Part shown: positions 6,891 to 16,505 of the stretch, one piece after another
How positions within the stretch are numbered: position 1 is the stretch's first letter
Layout: each line of letters begins with the position of its first letter
NCBI GenBank assembly: GCA_018064405.1
Contig: JAGHVG010000015.1
Span: forward strand, 1-46,987
Source: Candidatus Enterousia scatequi
GTDB lineage: Bacteria > Pseudomonadota > Alphaproteobacteria > Rs-D84
Direction of reading: 5' to 3'
Length of the DNA stretch: 46,987 nt
Notes under the pieces: model-generated
The model's input: the letters and a program-made list of their open reading frames with translations, nothing else
Told to the model about the DNA's origin: nothing
Database searches by the model: none
Made by a program: the position numbers and the translations under genes

Positions 6891-8798
6891 TTATTTGCCT
6901 TTTAAATGCAAATAAATCGTTCCTAAATCAGTTTTTAACAATTTGGCTTCAACTTGTTTTGGGGAGTCTGTTTGCGCACCTGCGGTCAAAATTTTATCAA
7001 ATGCGCGGACAAATTGGGTTGCTTGCGATTTAAACACAGTATCGTTTTTTAACATGTCGCGAATTTGTTTGGATTCGGTTGCCTTTAACATTTTTGCCAG
7101 CCACTTAGCAAATATTGCCATATCGCCATTATGATACTTTTGCCATACAATATCTGGTATCTCTGAACCTAATGCGCGTGTTAAATCCACGGCTTGTTCG
7201 TTCAGTTTATCAATAGAGGTGCGAATACTTTTTATAAAATCAGTTCCGCTCACCGCAGCAATAGGATTTGCAGGTGCATTACTGATGGCGTCCATAGGGG
7301 CGGTTGCGCGTGCAACCACCATTTGCTTGTTTAATGTCTGCATAGTGTTTACGGCTTTGGCATAATCAGACATTAAATCAATCATTTGTTGACGTGATTG
7401 ACCCGCCAAATCATCTAATTTAATTGCGGATTCGTTTATGGTGTTTGTTGATTCTGTGACTGTTGACTTCATATCAGTAATTTTACTGTTAAGATTCGCC
7501 ACAATCTTGGCTAAGTTGTCATTTATTTCTATTGAACTGTTTGCCAAATCGGGCAGGGCTGTATAATATTTGTCTATCAATTCCGACAATGGTTGTAACT
7601 GGGCGGTTGTCTGTGATGACATTTTAATCAGATTTTCAGATTGTGCAGATAACTGTGTGTGCGCAGTATTCATTTCAATAAGTGTTTCACGGACACCTGT
7701 GGCCATGGCTTTAACAGAATCTGAGAATTTAGTTGCAGCACTTTTTGTGTTATCCAATGTAACATTGGCAACCCCAGAAACGGTCTTTAGCTCAGATACA
7801 ACACCCGAAGCAAACTCTTTAATTTCGCCATTAAATCTGTTGGTCAGGTTTGCCAGTTCATTTGATATTGAACGCACAGATGCTTCTGTTGTTGTCGCAG
7901 ATGTTGTCATGTTTTCAATAGCATCTGTCAGTTTGTGTATTTGTTTTTCTATTGATGCTTCGGCAAGACGAACCTGACCCCCAACAATATTTGCTGTGGT
8001 TGTTAACGCGTTCGCTTGACCTGTTAATTGCTTTTTTGATTGTTTGCTATATTCGTCTAGTTTGGTTAAATGAGAAGTTAGCAGAGCATCATGTTTTTCC
8101 ATAATTGTTTGATATTCAGTTGCCCCTGTTTTAACCTTGTCAAAACCATCAACAACCGATACAGACAATTCCGATAGTTTATTTTGAAATGCGGTTGTGT
8201 TGTCGGATAAATCTTTTATTTGGGCTACATTGGATTCAAATCCAGTACTTAATCGTTTGTTAAGTTCATCACTATTTGCAATCCAGCGATCAATCTGGTC
8301 GTTTATTACGGTTATTTTTTCGGTTGTTGTTATGTTCGTTGTATCGATTTTAGATAATAATTCGTTGATAGTATTGGCAAATTTGTCTGTTGCAAATTCA
8401 ACGGTTTGCCATCCGTTTGATTCAATAATGTTTTGCAATTCGCCAACAGTGTTATCCAGGTTTTGTGACATGGTTGCCATTTTTGTTGTGGCATTATTGG
8501 CAATAGCAACCAAATTATCGTTTTGTGTTGTTAGAGATTCGCGCAGTTCTTCTGCAGATTTAATCTGCGCCCGCAAAGTTTCCTGAATATGTTCAAATGC
8601 AGATTGTAATTTATTTATTTCATCGGCTAAAATAATATTTAACACCTCAGTAGCATGCTTTATTTGTGCGCGCTCTGGATCGGTCATTATTGTTAACAGT
8701 GAATCCATTACACGTTGTGATTTACGCGATATAAAAAATAAGGCAATCAACAATCCAAATAACAATAAACTAATTCCGACTAAAATATACAACAGCAT
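6891..8798 (-). CDS. Membrane-anchored coiled-coil protein, unknown function
   Basis: A 635-aa protein not recognised at family level. Residues 4-24 form one hydrophobic segment, followed by basic residues (SRKSQR), so the bulk should be cytoplasmic or be tethered by this anchor. Residues 30-480 are almost continuous helix rich in Thr, Asn, Ser, Ala and Leu with heptad-like spacing, resembling the signalling or coiled-coil parts of chemoreceptors and RmuC-type proteins, but no MCP hairpin signature or nuclease motif is visible. The last 130 residues look globular (IPDIVWQKYHNGDMAIFAKW). A GGGGAG ribosome binding site precedes the ATG. It is transcribed divergently from addA. A structural or scaffolding role is only a guess. 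Confidence 0.7.
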   Translation of the reverse strand: MLLYILVGISLLLFGLLIALFFISRKSQRVMDSLLTIMTDPERAQIKHATEVLNIILADEINKLQSAFEHIQETLRAQIKSAEELRESLTTQNDNLVAIANNATTKMATMSQNLDNTVGELQNIIESNGWQTVEFATDKFANTINELLSKIDTTNITTTEKITVINDQIDRWIANSDELNKRLSTGFESNVAQIKDLSDNTTAFQNKLSELSVSVVDGFDKVKTGATEYQTIMEKHDALLTSHLTKLDEYSKQSKKQLTGQANALTTTANIVGGQVRLAEASIEKQIHKLTDAIENMTTSATTTEASVRSISNELANLTNRFNGEIKEFASGVVSELKTVSGVANVTLDNTKSAATKFSDSVKAMATGVRETLIEMNTAHTQLSAQSENLIKMSSQTTAQLQPLSELIDKYYTALPDLANSSIEINDNLAKIVANLNSKITDMKSTVTESTNTINESAIKLDDLAGQSRQQMIDLMSDYAKAVNTMQTLNKQMVVARATAPMDAISNAPANPIAAVSGTDFIKSIRTSIDKLNEQAVDLTRALGSEIPDIVWQKYHNGDMAIFAKWLAKMLKATESKQIRDMLKNDTVFKSQATQFVRAFDKILTAGAQTDSPKQVEAKLLKTDLGTIYLHLKGK

Positions 8799-8830
8799 AC
8801 TAATTTCTCCCCGTGATAAATGTTATATCC

Positions 8831-8859
8831 TTGCAGTTCGTAGAAATTTATACTAAAAT
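8831..8859 (+). promoter_or_regulatory. Promoter of addA
   Basis: -35 TTGCAG (8831-8836), a 17-bp spacer and -10 TAAAAT (8854-8859). The start codon is at 8884 with an AAGGG site just upstream. Confidence 0.5.
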
Positions 8860-8883
8860 ATTTCCAACAAAGCAAGGGTATAA

Positions 8884-11475
8884 ATGGGAAAAAAACGTAT
8901 TCTTTCGGTTGACCAGAATAATGCTGCAGATCCATCTAAAAATGTCTGGGTTCAGGCAAATGCAGGCACTGGCAAAACCAGTGTTTTAGTTCAGCGTTTG
9001 TTGCGAATATTATTTCGTTCGCCTGATGCAAAATCAACAGGCATACTGTGTTTAACATATACAAATGCTGCTGCGGGCGAAATGCGTAATCGTATATTGT
9101 CTGAATTGCGCGCGTGGGCGTCGGCCAGTGATGATGATTTAACTGATTTATTATATAGCATCAGTGAACACAAGGTGCCAACCCCAGAAGATATTGCTTA
9201 CGCACGCAAAATGTTTTTCGTGTATATTGATAACCCAGATATGCTCAAAATAAAAACTATACATGGTTTTTGCGAGGAAATATTACGTCGCTTTCCTTTG
9301 GAAACAGGGCTGTCGCCATCGTGGTCATTGGTATCTGATGACGTGCGTAATGTATTATTACAAGATGCATTTTCACATTTGTTAACCAGTACAGATACCG
9401 TTGTTACCGACGCGTTTGCACACATTGTTGGGCGTGTTTCTGAATACAGTATGCCCAAAATATTAAACATTTTAAGTAAACAATATGAACATTTCTTTGG
9501 GGTAAAAGATTTTGTTAAATATCGCAAATACTTTATTGATACGACACAAGATTTTTTAAATTTGAATTCTGTGCCGACCGATAATGTTATCTCCGATTTC
9601 TTGGAAAATATTATAAAACAATGTGAAAATGCCCAAAAATCATTAAAAACACCAGTAAAGTATTTATCAAATATTATTACATTAACCAGACAATATATTG
9701 ATAAGACGATAGATTTTGATAAATATAAATCTGCATATTTAACCCAAGATGGCAAACAATCTAAAAACCTAAAAAAATATGATTTTTTACTAGCAGAACT
9801 GGACAGGGTTTATTTACAAAATCAGTTTAATGCAAACAAAACTATATTTGCTGATACTGTGGCGTTGTTTGATTTATCAGCGGCGTTCGCACAGAGCTAT
9901 ATGCAACAAAAGCAGGCGCATAATTTATTAGATTTTGAAGATTTAATTTTATACACACGGGAATTGTTTTCTGATCCTGCGACTATGGGTTGGATATTAT
10001 CGCAGTTGGACGTCAGTTTGTCGCATATCTTGGTTGATGAAGCCCAGGATACCAGCCCAATACAGTGGGATGTATTGCGCATGTTGACCACCGATTTCTT
10101 TACAGATGGCGATACAAATAAACCACGATCATTGTTTGTTGTGGGTGATACAAAACAATCTATCTATGGATTTATGGGGGCGAATCCTGACGCATTTGTT
10201 GCAACCCAGAAAACAATATCATCGCAAATAACAAATAATTTACGTATGCTGAATAACATACCGCTTGATCAAAGTTTTAGATCTTTATCGTCTATATTAT
10301 ATACGGTTGATGCATTTTTTAATAACGATCAGGTTCGCAGAATTACTGGGTTTGTTAACAATAATCACAAGGTTTTTCGTCATGAAGCAACCGGTTTGGT
10401 TGAGGTCCATAAATTAGTATCAAAAAAAGAATCTGATACAACTGTATATAAATATATTCAAACAATCGCGCAACATATCCAACAGATGATTGAATCTGGT
10501 AAATATACAGCGAACGATTTTATGGTACTGGTTCAAAAACGTGCGCCATTGGCACCATTGTTGGTAAATGAACTAAAACGTTTAGACATTGCTGTTGCGG
10601 GCAGTGACAGGATTATATTACCAGATTTTCCTGCGATTACGGATTTATTAAATTTGGTTCGTTTTTGTATAGATACCACCGATGATTATCGTTTGAGTTG
10701 TGTATTAAAAAGCCCATTATACAGGTTTTCAGAATCTGATTTATATAATTTATGTTCGCAAAAAAATATTAAACAAAATTTAGAAACGTCGGATTCAATA
10801 ACATTATTTGATATACTGCAAGAATACAACCAATCTGTATTTGATGATTTGTCCAATATAGTACAGTTGTCCAAAACATTGGCACCATATTCGTTTTTTA
10901 CACATATCCTGAACCATAACAATACCAGGCAATCCATGATTGCAGCACTGGGTAATCAAATAATTGATCCATTGGAAGAATTTTTAACAATATGTTTGGC
11001 TTATGAAAGAACTCAGCCGGGGACAATGCGTCATTTTATTAAATGGTTCATCACAGGGAACGCAGAAATTAAACGGGATATGGACGCGTCATCAGGGGTT
11101 AGGGTGATGACCGTTCATGGCAGTAAGGGATTGCAATCGCGTGTTGTGTTCCTAATAGATACTGTTCGTGTCCCAGACACAGAACACATATTACCATTAC
11201 CGCAATCAAACACATGGATATGGACCGTATCATCGGATGTTAAATCAGAGCAACGTGATATTGCTGTGCAAGCGTTGACGGACAAACAGACATCGGAATA
11301 TTACAGGTTATTATATGTCGCAATGACGCGTGCCTGTGATGAATTGTATATTTATGGTTTTACCCCGAATAAAACAGCACCAGAAGTTTCCTGGCATAAT
11401 CAGTTGTGGACGGTATTATCTGAGATTACAGGGGCAAATAAAAACGAAACAATAATCAGGATAACTCATGAATAA
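8884..11475 (+). CDS. addA: Double-strand break repair helicase AddA, helicase part only
   Basis: An 863-aa UvrD-like superfamily 1 helicase of the AddAB/RecBCD type, which unwinds broken DNA ends for recombination. Walker A is ANAGTGKT (25-32). Motif Ia is LTYTNAAAGEM, then TIHGFCEEILRRF, motif II VDEAQDTS, motif III VVGDTKQSIYGF, motif IV LDQSFRS, motif V MTVHGSKGLQ and motif VI LLYVAMTRA. Usual AddA proteins are about 1,100-1,200 aa and end in a RecB-family nuclease domain. Here the reading frame stops after the helicase and the nuclease is a separate gene overlapping by 8 bp (ATGAATAA at 11468-11475). The partner addB, normally directly upstream, is not in the window. Confidence 0.9.
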   Translation: MGKKRILSVDQNNAADPSKNVWVQANAGTGKTSVLVQRLLRILFRSPDAKSTGILCLTYTNAAAGEMRNRILSELRAWASASDDDLTDLLYSISEHKVPTPEDIAYARKMFFVYIDNPDMLKIKTIHGFCEEILRRFPLETGLSPSWSLVSDDVRNVLLQDAFSHLLTSTDTVVTDAFAHIVGRVSEYSMPKILNILSKQYEHFFGVKDFVKYRKYFIDTTQDFLNLNSVPTDNVISDFLENIIKQCENAQKSLKTPVKYLSNIITLTRQYIDKTIDFDKYKSAYLTQDGKQSKNLKKYDFLLAELDRVYLQNQFNANKTIFADTVALFDLSAAFAQSYMQQKQAHNLLDFEDLILYTRELFSDPATMGWILSQLDVSLSHILVDEAQDTSPIQWDVLRMLTTDFFTDGDTNKPRSLFVVGDTKQSIYGFMGANPDAFVATQKTISSQITNNLRMLNNIPLDQSFRSLSSILYTVDAFFNNDQVRRITGFVNNNHKVFRHEATGLVEVHKLVSKKESDTTVYKYIQTIAQHIQQMIESGKYTANDFMVLVQKRAPLAPLLVNELKRLDIAVAGSDRIILPDFPAITDLLNLVRFCIDTTDDYRLSCVLKSPLYRFSESDLYNLCSQKNIKQNLETSDSITLFDILQEYNQSVFDDLSNIVQLSKTLAPYSFFTHILNHNNTRQSMIAALGNQIIDPLEEFLTICLAYERTQPGTMRHFIKWFITGNAEIKRDMDASSGVRVMTVHGSKGLQSRVVFLIDTVRVPDTEHILPLPQSNTWIWTVSSDVKSEQRDIAVQALTDKQTSEYYRLLYVAMTRACDELYIYGFTPNKTAPEVSWHNQLWTVLSEITGANKNETIIRITHE

Positions 11476-11890
11476 AACAATATCTGAATTAATATCCGAT
11501 CAGCAATCTAAACAATTCGCAGTAAATGCTGGACGTTTGGTACACAGTCAACTACAATTCGTAAACCGTTATCCGGAACTGATGAACAAAATAAAAACAG
11601 TCCCGGGCCTAGATGCTTTTTTTGCTGATAATTCCCAGACAGAAGTGCCGGTTGCTGCTATATTGAACAATCGTTTTGTCAGTCGCAGAATTGACCGGCT
11701 GGTTATAAACGATACCACCAAGACAATAAAAATCCTTGATTACAAAACAGATATAAATCCAGACGAATTTTACGATAAATACGTTTTGCAACTAACTGAG
11801 TATAAGGAAATTCTATCTAAAATTTATCCAAAATATAAGATTGAAACGTATATTTTATGGCTGCACGATTGGCGTCTGGAACAGATATAA
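11468..11890 (+). CDS. RecB-family nuclease domain, separate AddA C-terminus
   Basis: A 140-aa protein equivalent to the C-terminal nuclease domain of AddA. Key residues are present: H26 in GRLVH, E59 in TEVPV, D76 in RRIDRLV, D91 and K93 in the signature DYKTD, and Q108/Y112 in QLTEY. It starts inside the end of the helicase gene in the +1 frame with AGGA 6 bp upstream of its ATG, so translational coupling can supply both parts in step. Because all catalytic residues and a ribosome binding site are intact, this looks like a functional gene split rather than a pseudogene. The linker between the two domains is shorter than in fused AddA. Function as a non-covalent partner of the helicase is inferred. 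Confidence 0.85.
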   Translation: MNKTISELISDQQSKQFAVNAGRLVHSQLQFVNRYPELMNKIKTVPGLDAFFADNSQTEVPVAAILNNRFVSRRIDRLVINDTTKTIKILDYKTDINPDEFYDKYVLQLTEYKEILSKIYPKYKIETYILWLHDWRLEQI

Positions 11891-11895
11891 AATGC

Positions 11896-11925
11896 TTGAA
11901 ATCCAATGTGTGCCATCGCTATAAT
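11896..11925 (+). promoter_or_regulatory. Promoter of recN (leaderless)
   Basis: -35 TTGAAA (11896-11901), an 18-bp spacer and consensus -10 TATAAT (11920-11925). A start site about 7 bp downstream would fall on the recN ATG at 11932, and no ribosome binding site is present. This points to a leaderless mRNA. Confidence 0.6.
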
Positions 11926-11931
11926 ATAGGC

Positions 11932-13584
11932 ATGTTAACAAATTTATATATTGCCAATATTGTGTTAATTGAAAAACTAAACCTGGAATTTGGACCGGGG
12001 TTAAATGTGTTGACCGGTGAAACGGGTGCTGGGAAAAGCATTTTGATGGATGCATTGGCGTTGGCACTGGGCGCACGTTCGGATGTTGGACTTGTGCGCA
12101 GTGGTTGTGATTGTGCAACTGTGGTGGCCGAATTTGATTCTTTTTCACCTAATATTGCACGTATATTATCCGACAATGGTATTGATGCTGGTGACACTAT
12201 TACACTTAAACGCACACTGTCCAGTGATGGTAAAAGCAGGGCATGGATAAACGACATGCCTGTATCCATAAAGGTATTAAAAGAGGTTGGTGATAACCTG
12301 GTTGAAATCCATGGACAATTTGCAAACCATGCGTTGCTAGATGCATCTAGTCATATTGACGCGTTGGATGCTTTTGCATCTGGGGTGTCCCCGGAATTTA
12401 AAGATGTTTTATCAGCAACTGGGTTATCCTATCAAAAATTGCATAGTTTAGAAACCAAAGAACGGAATTTGCGGGAATTATTGGAAAAATCAGAAATTGA
12501 ACGGGAATTTTTGGAACATAATGTTACTGAATTACGTGCATTAAATGTGCAGGTTGGCGAAGAAGACGAATTAGCAACCATGCGTGCAGCACTAATGAAC
12601 GCGGAAAAAAACGCGGCAATTATTGCGGATGCATCATCGGCATTAAACCCATCTGGAAATTCATTAGAATCACAAATTTGCAGTGTCGCACATATATTGG
12701 AACGTATAAATTACGATAATAAAAACCCATATTCTGACCAAATTGACAAGTTATATGATTGTGCCCAAACTATTGCAGAAATATCACAGCAGGTAACAAA
12801 CACATCAACCGACGTTGGGTCAATTGATGAAATAGAAGAACGCCTGTTCGCTATACGTGGATTGGCGCGCAAGCATCGGGTAAGCGCGAACGATTTGCCA
12901 AAAAAATTACAAGAAATGGAATCTGAATTAAACGCAATCGATAATTCGGACGCAGAGTTAAACAAAATTGCCAAGGAACTGGCGGTTGCACAATCTGAAT
13001 TTCAGCAAAATGCCCACAAATTGTCACAGTTACGGGCCCGGGCGGCCGACGAATTGCGCATCAAGATTTTGGATGAATTACCTGATTTAAAACTGGGGTC
13101 TGCTGATTTTAGGGCAGATATTTCCCCCACAACCGCATCGAATACCGGTCAGGATTGTGTGCAATTTATGATAAAAACAAATCCAGGCAGTCCATTCGCA
13201 CCATTAAACAAATGTGCGTCTGGGGGTGAATTGTCACGTTTAATGTTGGCAATGCGTGTCGTATTGAACAAATTGGATAATTGTGTTTTTGTATTTGATG
13301 AAATTGATACTGGAATCAGTGGTGCAACCGCGGCGGCGGTCGGGGCACGCCTTAACCGATTGGCGCGAGCACATCAATCATTGGTTATCACGCATTCTGC
13401 CCAGGTTGCAGGCTATGCGGATAAACACTTTAAGATTGCGAAGCATAGCGAAACAAATAAAACAGTAACAACTGTTGATGAAATATCCGGTGATGATTGT
13501 ATCAATGAAATTGCCAGAATAATAAGCGGAAACGAAATTACCCCAGAATCAATTGCCACAGCAAAAACACTGCTTAAAAACTAA
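11932..13584 (+). CDS. recN: DNA repair protein RecN
   Basis: A 550-aa SMC-like ATPase involved in recombinational double-strand break repair. Walker A GETGAGKS is at 29-36. A long coiled coil fills roughly residues 150-370. The ABC signature region is CASGGELSRLMLAMR and Walker B is VFVFDEIDTGISG. The start at 11932 gives the family N-terminus MLTNLYIANIVLIEKL; an in-frame ATG at 11857 would overlap the nuclease gene and the promoter. The gene immediately follows the split addA, grouping break-repair functions. The stop codon overlaps that of convergent xseA by 2 bp (TAA at 13582-13584, TAG at 13583-13581). Confidence 0.95.
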   Translation: MLTNLYIANIVLIEKLNLEFGPGLNVLTGETGAGKSILMDALALALGARSDVGLVRSGCDCATVVAEFDSFSPNIARILSDNGIDAGDTITLKRTLSSDGKSRAWINDMPVSIKVLKEVGDNLVEIHGQFANHALLDASSHIDALDAFASGVSPEFKDVLSATGLSYQKLHSLETKERNLRELLEKSEIEREFLEHNVTELRALNVQVGEEDELATMRAALMNAEKNAAIIADASSALNPSGNSLESQICSVAHILERINYDNKNPYSDQIDKLYDCAQTIAEISQQVTNTSTDVGSIDEIEERLFAIRGLARKHRVSANDLPKKLQEMESELNAIDNSDAELNKIAKELAVAQSEFQQNAHKLSQLRARAADELRIKILDELPDLKLGSADFRADISPTTASNTGQDCVQFMIKTNPGSPFAPLNKCASGGELSRLMLAMRVVLNKLDNCVFVFDEIDTGISGATAAAVGARLNRLARAHQSLVITHSAQVAGYADKHFKIAKHSETNKTVTTVDEISGDDCINEIARIISGNEITPESIATAKTLLKN

Positions 13585-14819
13585 ATGGTGATTGTTCCAT
13601 CCGCAAATTCAATGGTGGATGGTTGTTCGTCGGAATGTGCGCTTGAAATAATTTGTTGTTTTTTATCACGTATAATCGCATAACCACGCGCTAAAACATT
13701 TTTATAACTAAGCGAAGACAACATTTGCCCAACATGCATCACAGATTGGTTTAATATATTCATACGATTGAATAATATATTTGGAAAGTTGTCCACAATT
13801 GCCAATTTATTGTGTATGGCTGTAATCTTCATTTGTATCATTACCTGCATTGTGTGGGCAATGTCATCCAAACGTTGTGTCCATTCCATAAGCAACTGTT
13901 TTGGACTTTTTATATTTACCAAGGACATTTGTTTTTGATATTTATCTATAACTGATACAAAACCGGTATTCAGCCTATGGGCCAAATTATCCAAATCTTG
14001 AATCAACGATACCTTGGTCGGAACGACCATTTCTGCCGCCCCAGTAGGTGTAGGGGCACGAACGTCTGCAGCAAAATCAATCAGCATCCAATCAGGTTCG
14101 TGTCCAACACCCGATATTAACGGTATATGACTCGCCGCAGCGGCACGCACAACAACTTCTTCGGAAAAAGGCAGCAAATCTTCCAATGCGCCACCACCAC
14201 GTGCAACAATAATAACATCAACATTATTATGTTTATTAAAATATTCGATTCCTGCCGCCACTTCACGTGCAGCGGTCTCTCCCTGGACCGTCGCAGGATA
14301 TAATAACACATGCACCGGAAAACGTTCGCGTAAACGATTTTGAATGTCTTGAAATGCGGCACCAGTTGGGCTGGTTACGACACCAATTGTTTGTGGCAAT
14401 TTAGGTAATGGTTTTTTACGCGCTGCATCAAACAGGCCATCTGCTGCCAATTTTTGTTTGCGTTCTTCCAGCATTTTTAAGATTGCACCAACGCCCGCCA
14501 TTTCAATTTCTGACACAATAATTTGATAGTTACTGCGTGCAGGATAAGTAGTAATTTTACCAGTTACAACAACCTCCATCCCTTCTTCTAATTTAAACGG
14601 TACTGGAGTGCTGCGCCAAACAATAGCATTTATAACTGCATCAGTATCTTTGATTGACATATATATATGTCCAGATGTAGCACGTGTTATTCCGGACAAT
14701 TCACCACGAATTTTTATGTATGCAAAAGCTGTCTCCACAACACCTTTTAATAATGCCGATGCGTCAGAAACACTAAATATCGTATCTGGTTTAACAAAAG
14801 GTTCTGGTTTCGGTAGCAT
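13581..14819 (-). CDS. xseA: Exodeoxyribonuclease VII large subunit
   Basis: A 412-aa catalytic subunit of ExoVII, which degrades single-stranded DNA into oligonucleotides. An N-terminal OB-fold (about 10-105) includes SGHIYMSIKD and GKITTYPARSNYQI. The nuclease core has TSPTGAAFQDI, ARGGGALEDLLPF and SGVGHEPDWMLIDFAADVRAPTPTGAAE. The helical C-terminus forms the small-subunit binding stalk. Length is typical of the short alphaproteobacterial form. It starts 2 bp after the upstream unknown gene and is probably translated from the same mRNA; the Shine-Dalgarno is weak (GGA). The partner xseB is not in the window. Confidence 0.95.
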   Translation of the reverse strand: MLPKPEPFVKPDTIFSVSDASALLKGVVETAFAYIKIRGELSGITRATSGHIYMSIKDTDAVINAIVWRSTPVPFKLEEGMEVVVTGKITTYPARSNYQIIVSEIEMAGVGAILKMLEERKQKLAADGLFDAARKKPLPKLPQTIGVVTSPTGAAFQDIQNRLRERFPVHVLLYPATVQGETAAREVAAGIEYFNKHNNVDVIIVARGGGALEDLLPFSEEVVVRAAAASHIPLISGVGHEPDWMLIDFAADVRAPTPTGAAEMVVPTKVSLIQDLDNLAHRLNTGFVSVIDKYQKQMSLVNIKSPKQLLMEWTQRLDDIAHTMQVMIQMKITAIHNKLAIVDNFPNILFNRMNILNQSVMHVGQMLSSLSYKNVLARGYAIIRDKKQQIISSAHSDEQPSTIEFADGTITI

Positions 14820-14821
14820 GG

Positions 14822-15343
14822 TTATTCCAGTCCTGCATACTTTCCTAAAATACTGGCGCGACGGGCTACGTCTTCTGTAAAATCTGTGTCTGTGGGTATC
14901 CGTCTCTCAATCCCCCAGTTAGTATATGGTTCCCAATGTTTAATAAAATAATCATATGTCATGTGTGCACGCTGGTGGGGTTCAACAAATTGTGTAAATG
15001 TAATGTCAAATGGTTCCGACCATCCCTTGAACTGCAACCACCAGTGGTAACCACTTCTTCTGATATCCCACACTTTGTCAGCACCTGTGCGTGCATATAT
15101 ATAATAACTGCTGATTAAACAGAAATCCTGGGCTGGGTCTTGTTTAGACGGGTAATATCTATAAAAATCATCATCGCTGAATACTTTTTTATAGGTTAGT
15201 TTTTGTTTAAACGCCTCACGTAGAGCAGCAACCACGTATGGCAAAGTGTAATTACCCACCATCATGCCGTTATAGTCATTCGCGCGTTCCATTAATTCAC
15301 GCGTAGCTCTGTCATAATAAGATAACTTGTTATTGTCTTTCAT
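14822..15343 (-). CDS. Unknown conserved-looking protein upstream of xseA
   Basis: A 173-aa protein that I do not recognise. It is rich in aromatic and charged residues (YNGMMVGNYTLPY, SGYHWWLQFKGW, HWEPYTNWGIERR) and has no signal peptide or transmembrane segment, so it should be soluble and cytosolic. It is the first gene of a two-gene unit with xseA (2-bp gap). Its promoter puts the transcription start only about 4 nt before the ATG, and no ribosome binding site is visible. Codon use looks like its neighbours. Confidence 0.7.
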   Translation of the reverse strand: MKDNNKLSYYDRATRELMERANDYNGMMVGNYTLPYVVAALREAFKQKLTYKKVFSDDDFYRYYPSKQDPAQDFCLISSYYIYARTGADKVWDIRRSGYHWWLQFKGWSEPFDITFTQFVEPHQRAHMTYDYFIKHWEPYTNWGIERRIPTDTDFTEDVARRASILGKYAGLE

Positions 15344-15353
15344 GCTACCACGG

Positions 15354-15381
15354 ATTATAGCATAAATAGAACAAATTTCAA
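15354..15381 (-). promoter_or_regulatory. Promoter of the 15343-xseA unit
   Basis: On the minus strand, -35 TTGAAA (15381-15376), a 16-bp spacer and extended -10 TGC-TATAAT (15359-15354). The expected start lies about 4 nt from the ATG (15343), giving a near-leaderless transcript. Confidence 0.6.
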
Positions 15382-15383
15382 AT

Positions 15384-16505
15384 TTATAATTCGGTTAATG
15401 GCCAACGTGGACGTGGCGCTATGGGTGTCTTAACAATATTTCCAGTGCGATAATTTTCTATTCCTGCCCAGGCAATCATTGCACCATTATCTGTGCACAA
15501 ATTCATTGGGGGTGCCGCAAAAATCATATTGTTTTGTTTTGCCAATGTTTCCATTGCTGCCCGAATAGCGCTATTTTTAGCAACCCCACCGGCAACAACC
15601 AATGTTTTTGGTTTTGCGTTTTTGATACGTTCGTCAGACATTGCATGCGTTAAACGATTTATTATACAATCAACGACAGCATATTGAAATGATGCGCAAA
15701 AATCATTTATGAACACATCATCAATCGGACCAATGTGTTTGTCTAATAATGTTCTAGCGGCCGTTTTTATACCACTAAACGAAAAATCACATCCTGGTTT
15801 GTAGCATAATGGACGCGGCAATGCATAGGCCTTTGGATTACCTAATTGGGCGCGTTTATCAACAATCGGTCCACCAGGATACCCCAATCCGAGCATTTTA
15901 GCAACCTTGTCAAATGCTTCGCCGGCACTATCGTCAATGGTTTGACCAATCATTTCATATTTACCAACACCACGCACCAACAGTATCTGACAATGTCCAC
16001 CTGATGCCAGCATTAATAAATATGGAAATTCAACGGATACTGGTTCTGGGCTTCCGCTGGCACTTGTTGCCGACAGGCGCGGAACCAATGCATGACCTTC
16101 CAAATGGTTAACCGCAACCAACGGTTTGTGTAATGATTGGGCAATACCCGTTGCCGCCATCCATCCAACCAAAACACCACCGATTAACCCAGGACCCGCT
16201 GTTGCGGCAATTACATCAATATCGGTCAATTTTTTACCTGCGGCATACAGGGCTTTTTCAATCACTTCATCAATCGCCAATATATGTGCGCGCGCCGCTA
16301 ATTCTGGCACAACACCACCGAATTTTTCATGTTCTGGGATCTGTGAATAAATAATATGTGCCAATATGTTGCGATTAGAATCAACGATTGCAGCACTTGT
16401 TTCATCGCACGAAGATTCTATGCCTAAACAAACGATGTCACCATCACTATTATTGTGCATAGTGTCCATATTCATACGTATAAGTTTATCATCTGATTCT
16501 ATCAT
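15384..16505 (-). CDS. tsaD: tRNA N6-adenosine threonylcarbamoyltransferase
   Basis: A 373-aa ASKHA-fold enzyme that, with TsaB and TsaE, transfers the threonylcarbamoyl group to A37 of ANN-decoding tRNAs. Signatures are GIESSCDETSAA near the N-terminus, metal-binding H134 and H138 in HLEGH, LMLASGGHCQ, and DDSAGEAFDKVAK. The chosen start overlaps the stop of the upstream lipoprotein gene (ATGA at 16505-16502) with GGGG just upstream. Internal ATGs at residues 11, 13 and 16 would give the usual shorter N-terminus but lack a ribosome binding site. It is the last gene of the long rpsP-to-tsaD run. tsaB and tsaE are not in the window. Confidence 0.95.
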   Translation of the reverse strand: MIESDDKLIRMNMDTMHNNSDGDIVCLGIESSCDETSAAIVDSNRNILAHIIYSQIPEHEKFGGVVPELAARAHILAIDEVIEKALYAAGKKLTDIDVIAATAGPGLIGGVLVGWMAATGIAQSLHKPLVAVNHLEGHALVPRLSATSASGSPEPVSVEFPYLLMLASGGHCQILLVRGVGKYEMIGQTIDDSAGEAFDKVAKMLGLGYPGGPIVDKRAQLGNPKAYALPRPLCYKPGCDFSFSGIKTAARTLLDKHIGPIDDVFINDFCASFQYAVVDCIINRLTHAMSDERIKNAKPKTLVVAGGVAKNSAIRAAMETLAKQNNMIFAAPPMNLCTDNGAMIAWAGIENYRTGNIVKTPIAPRPRWPLTEL

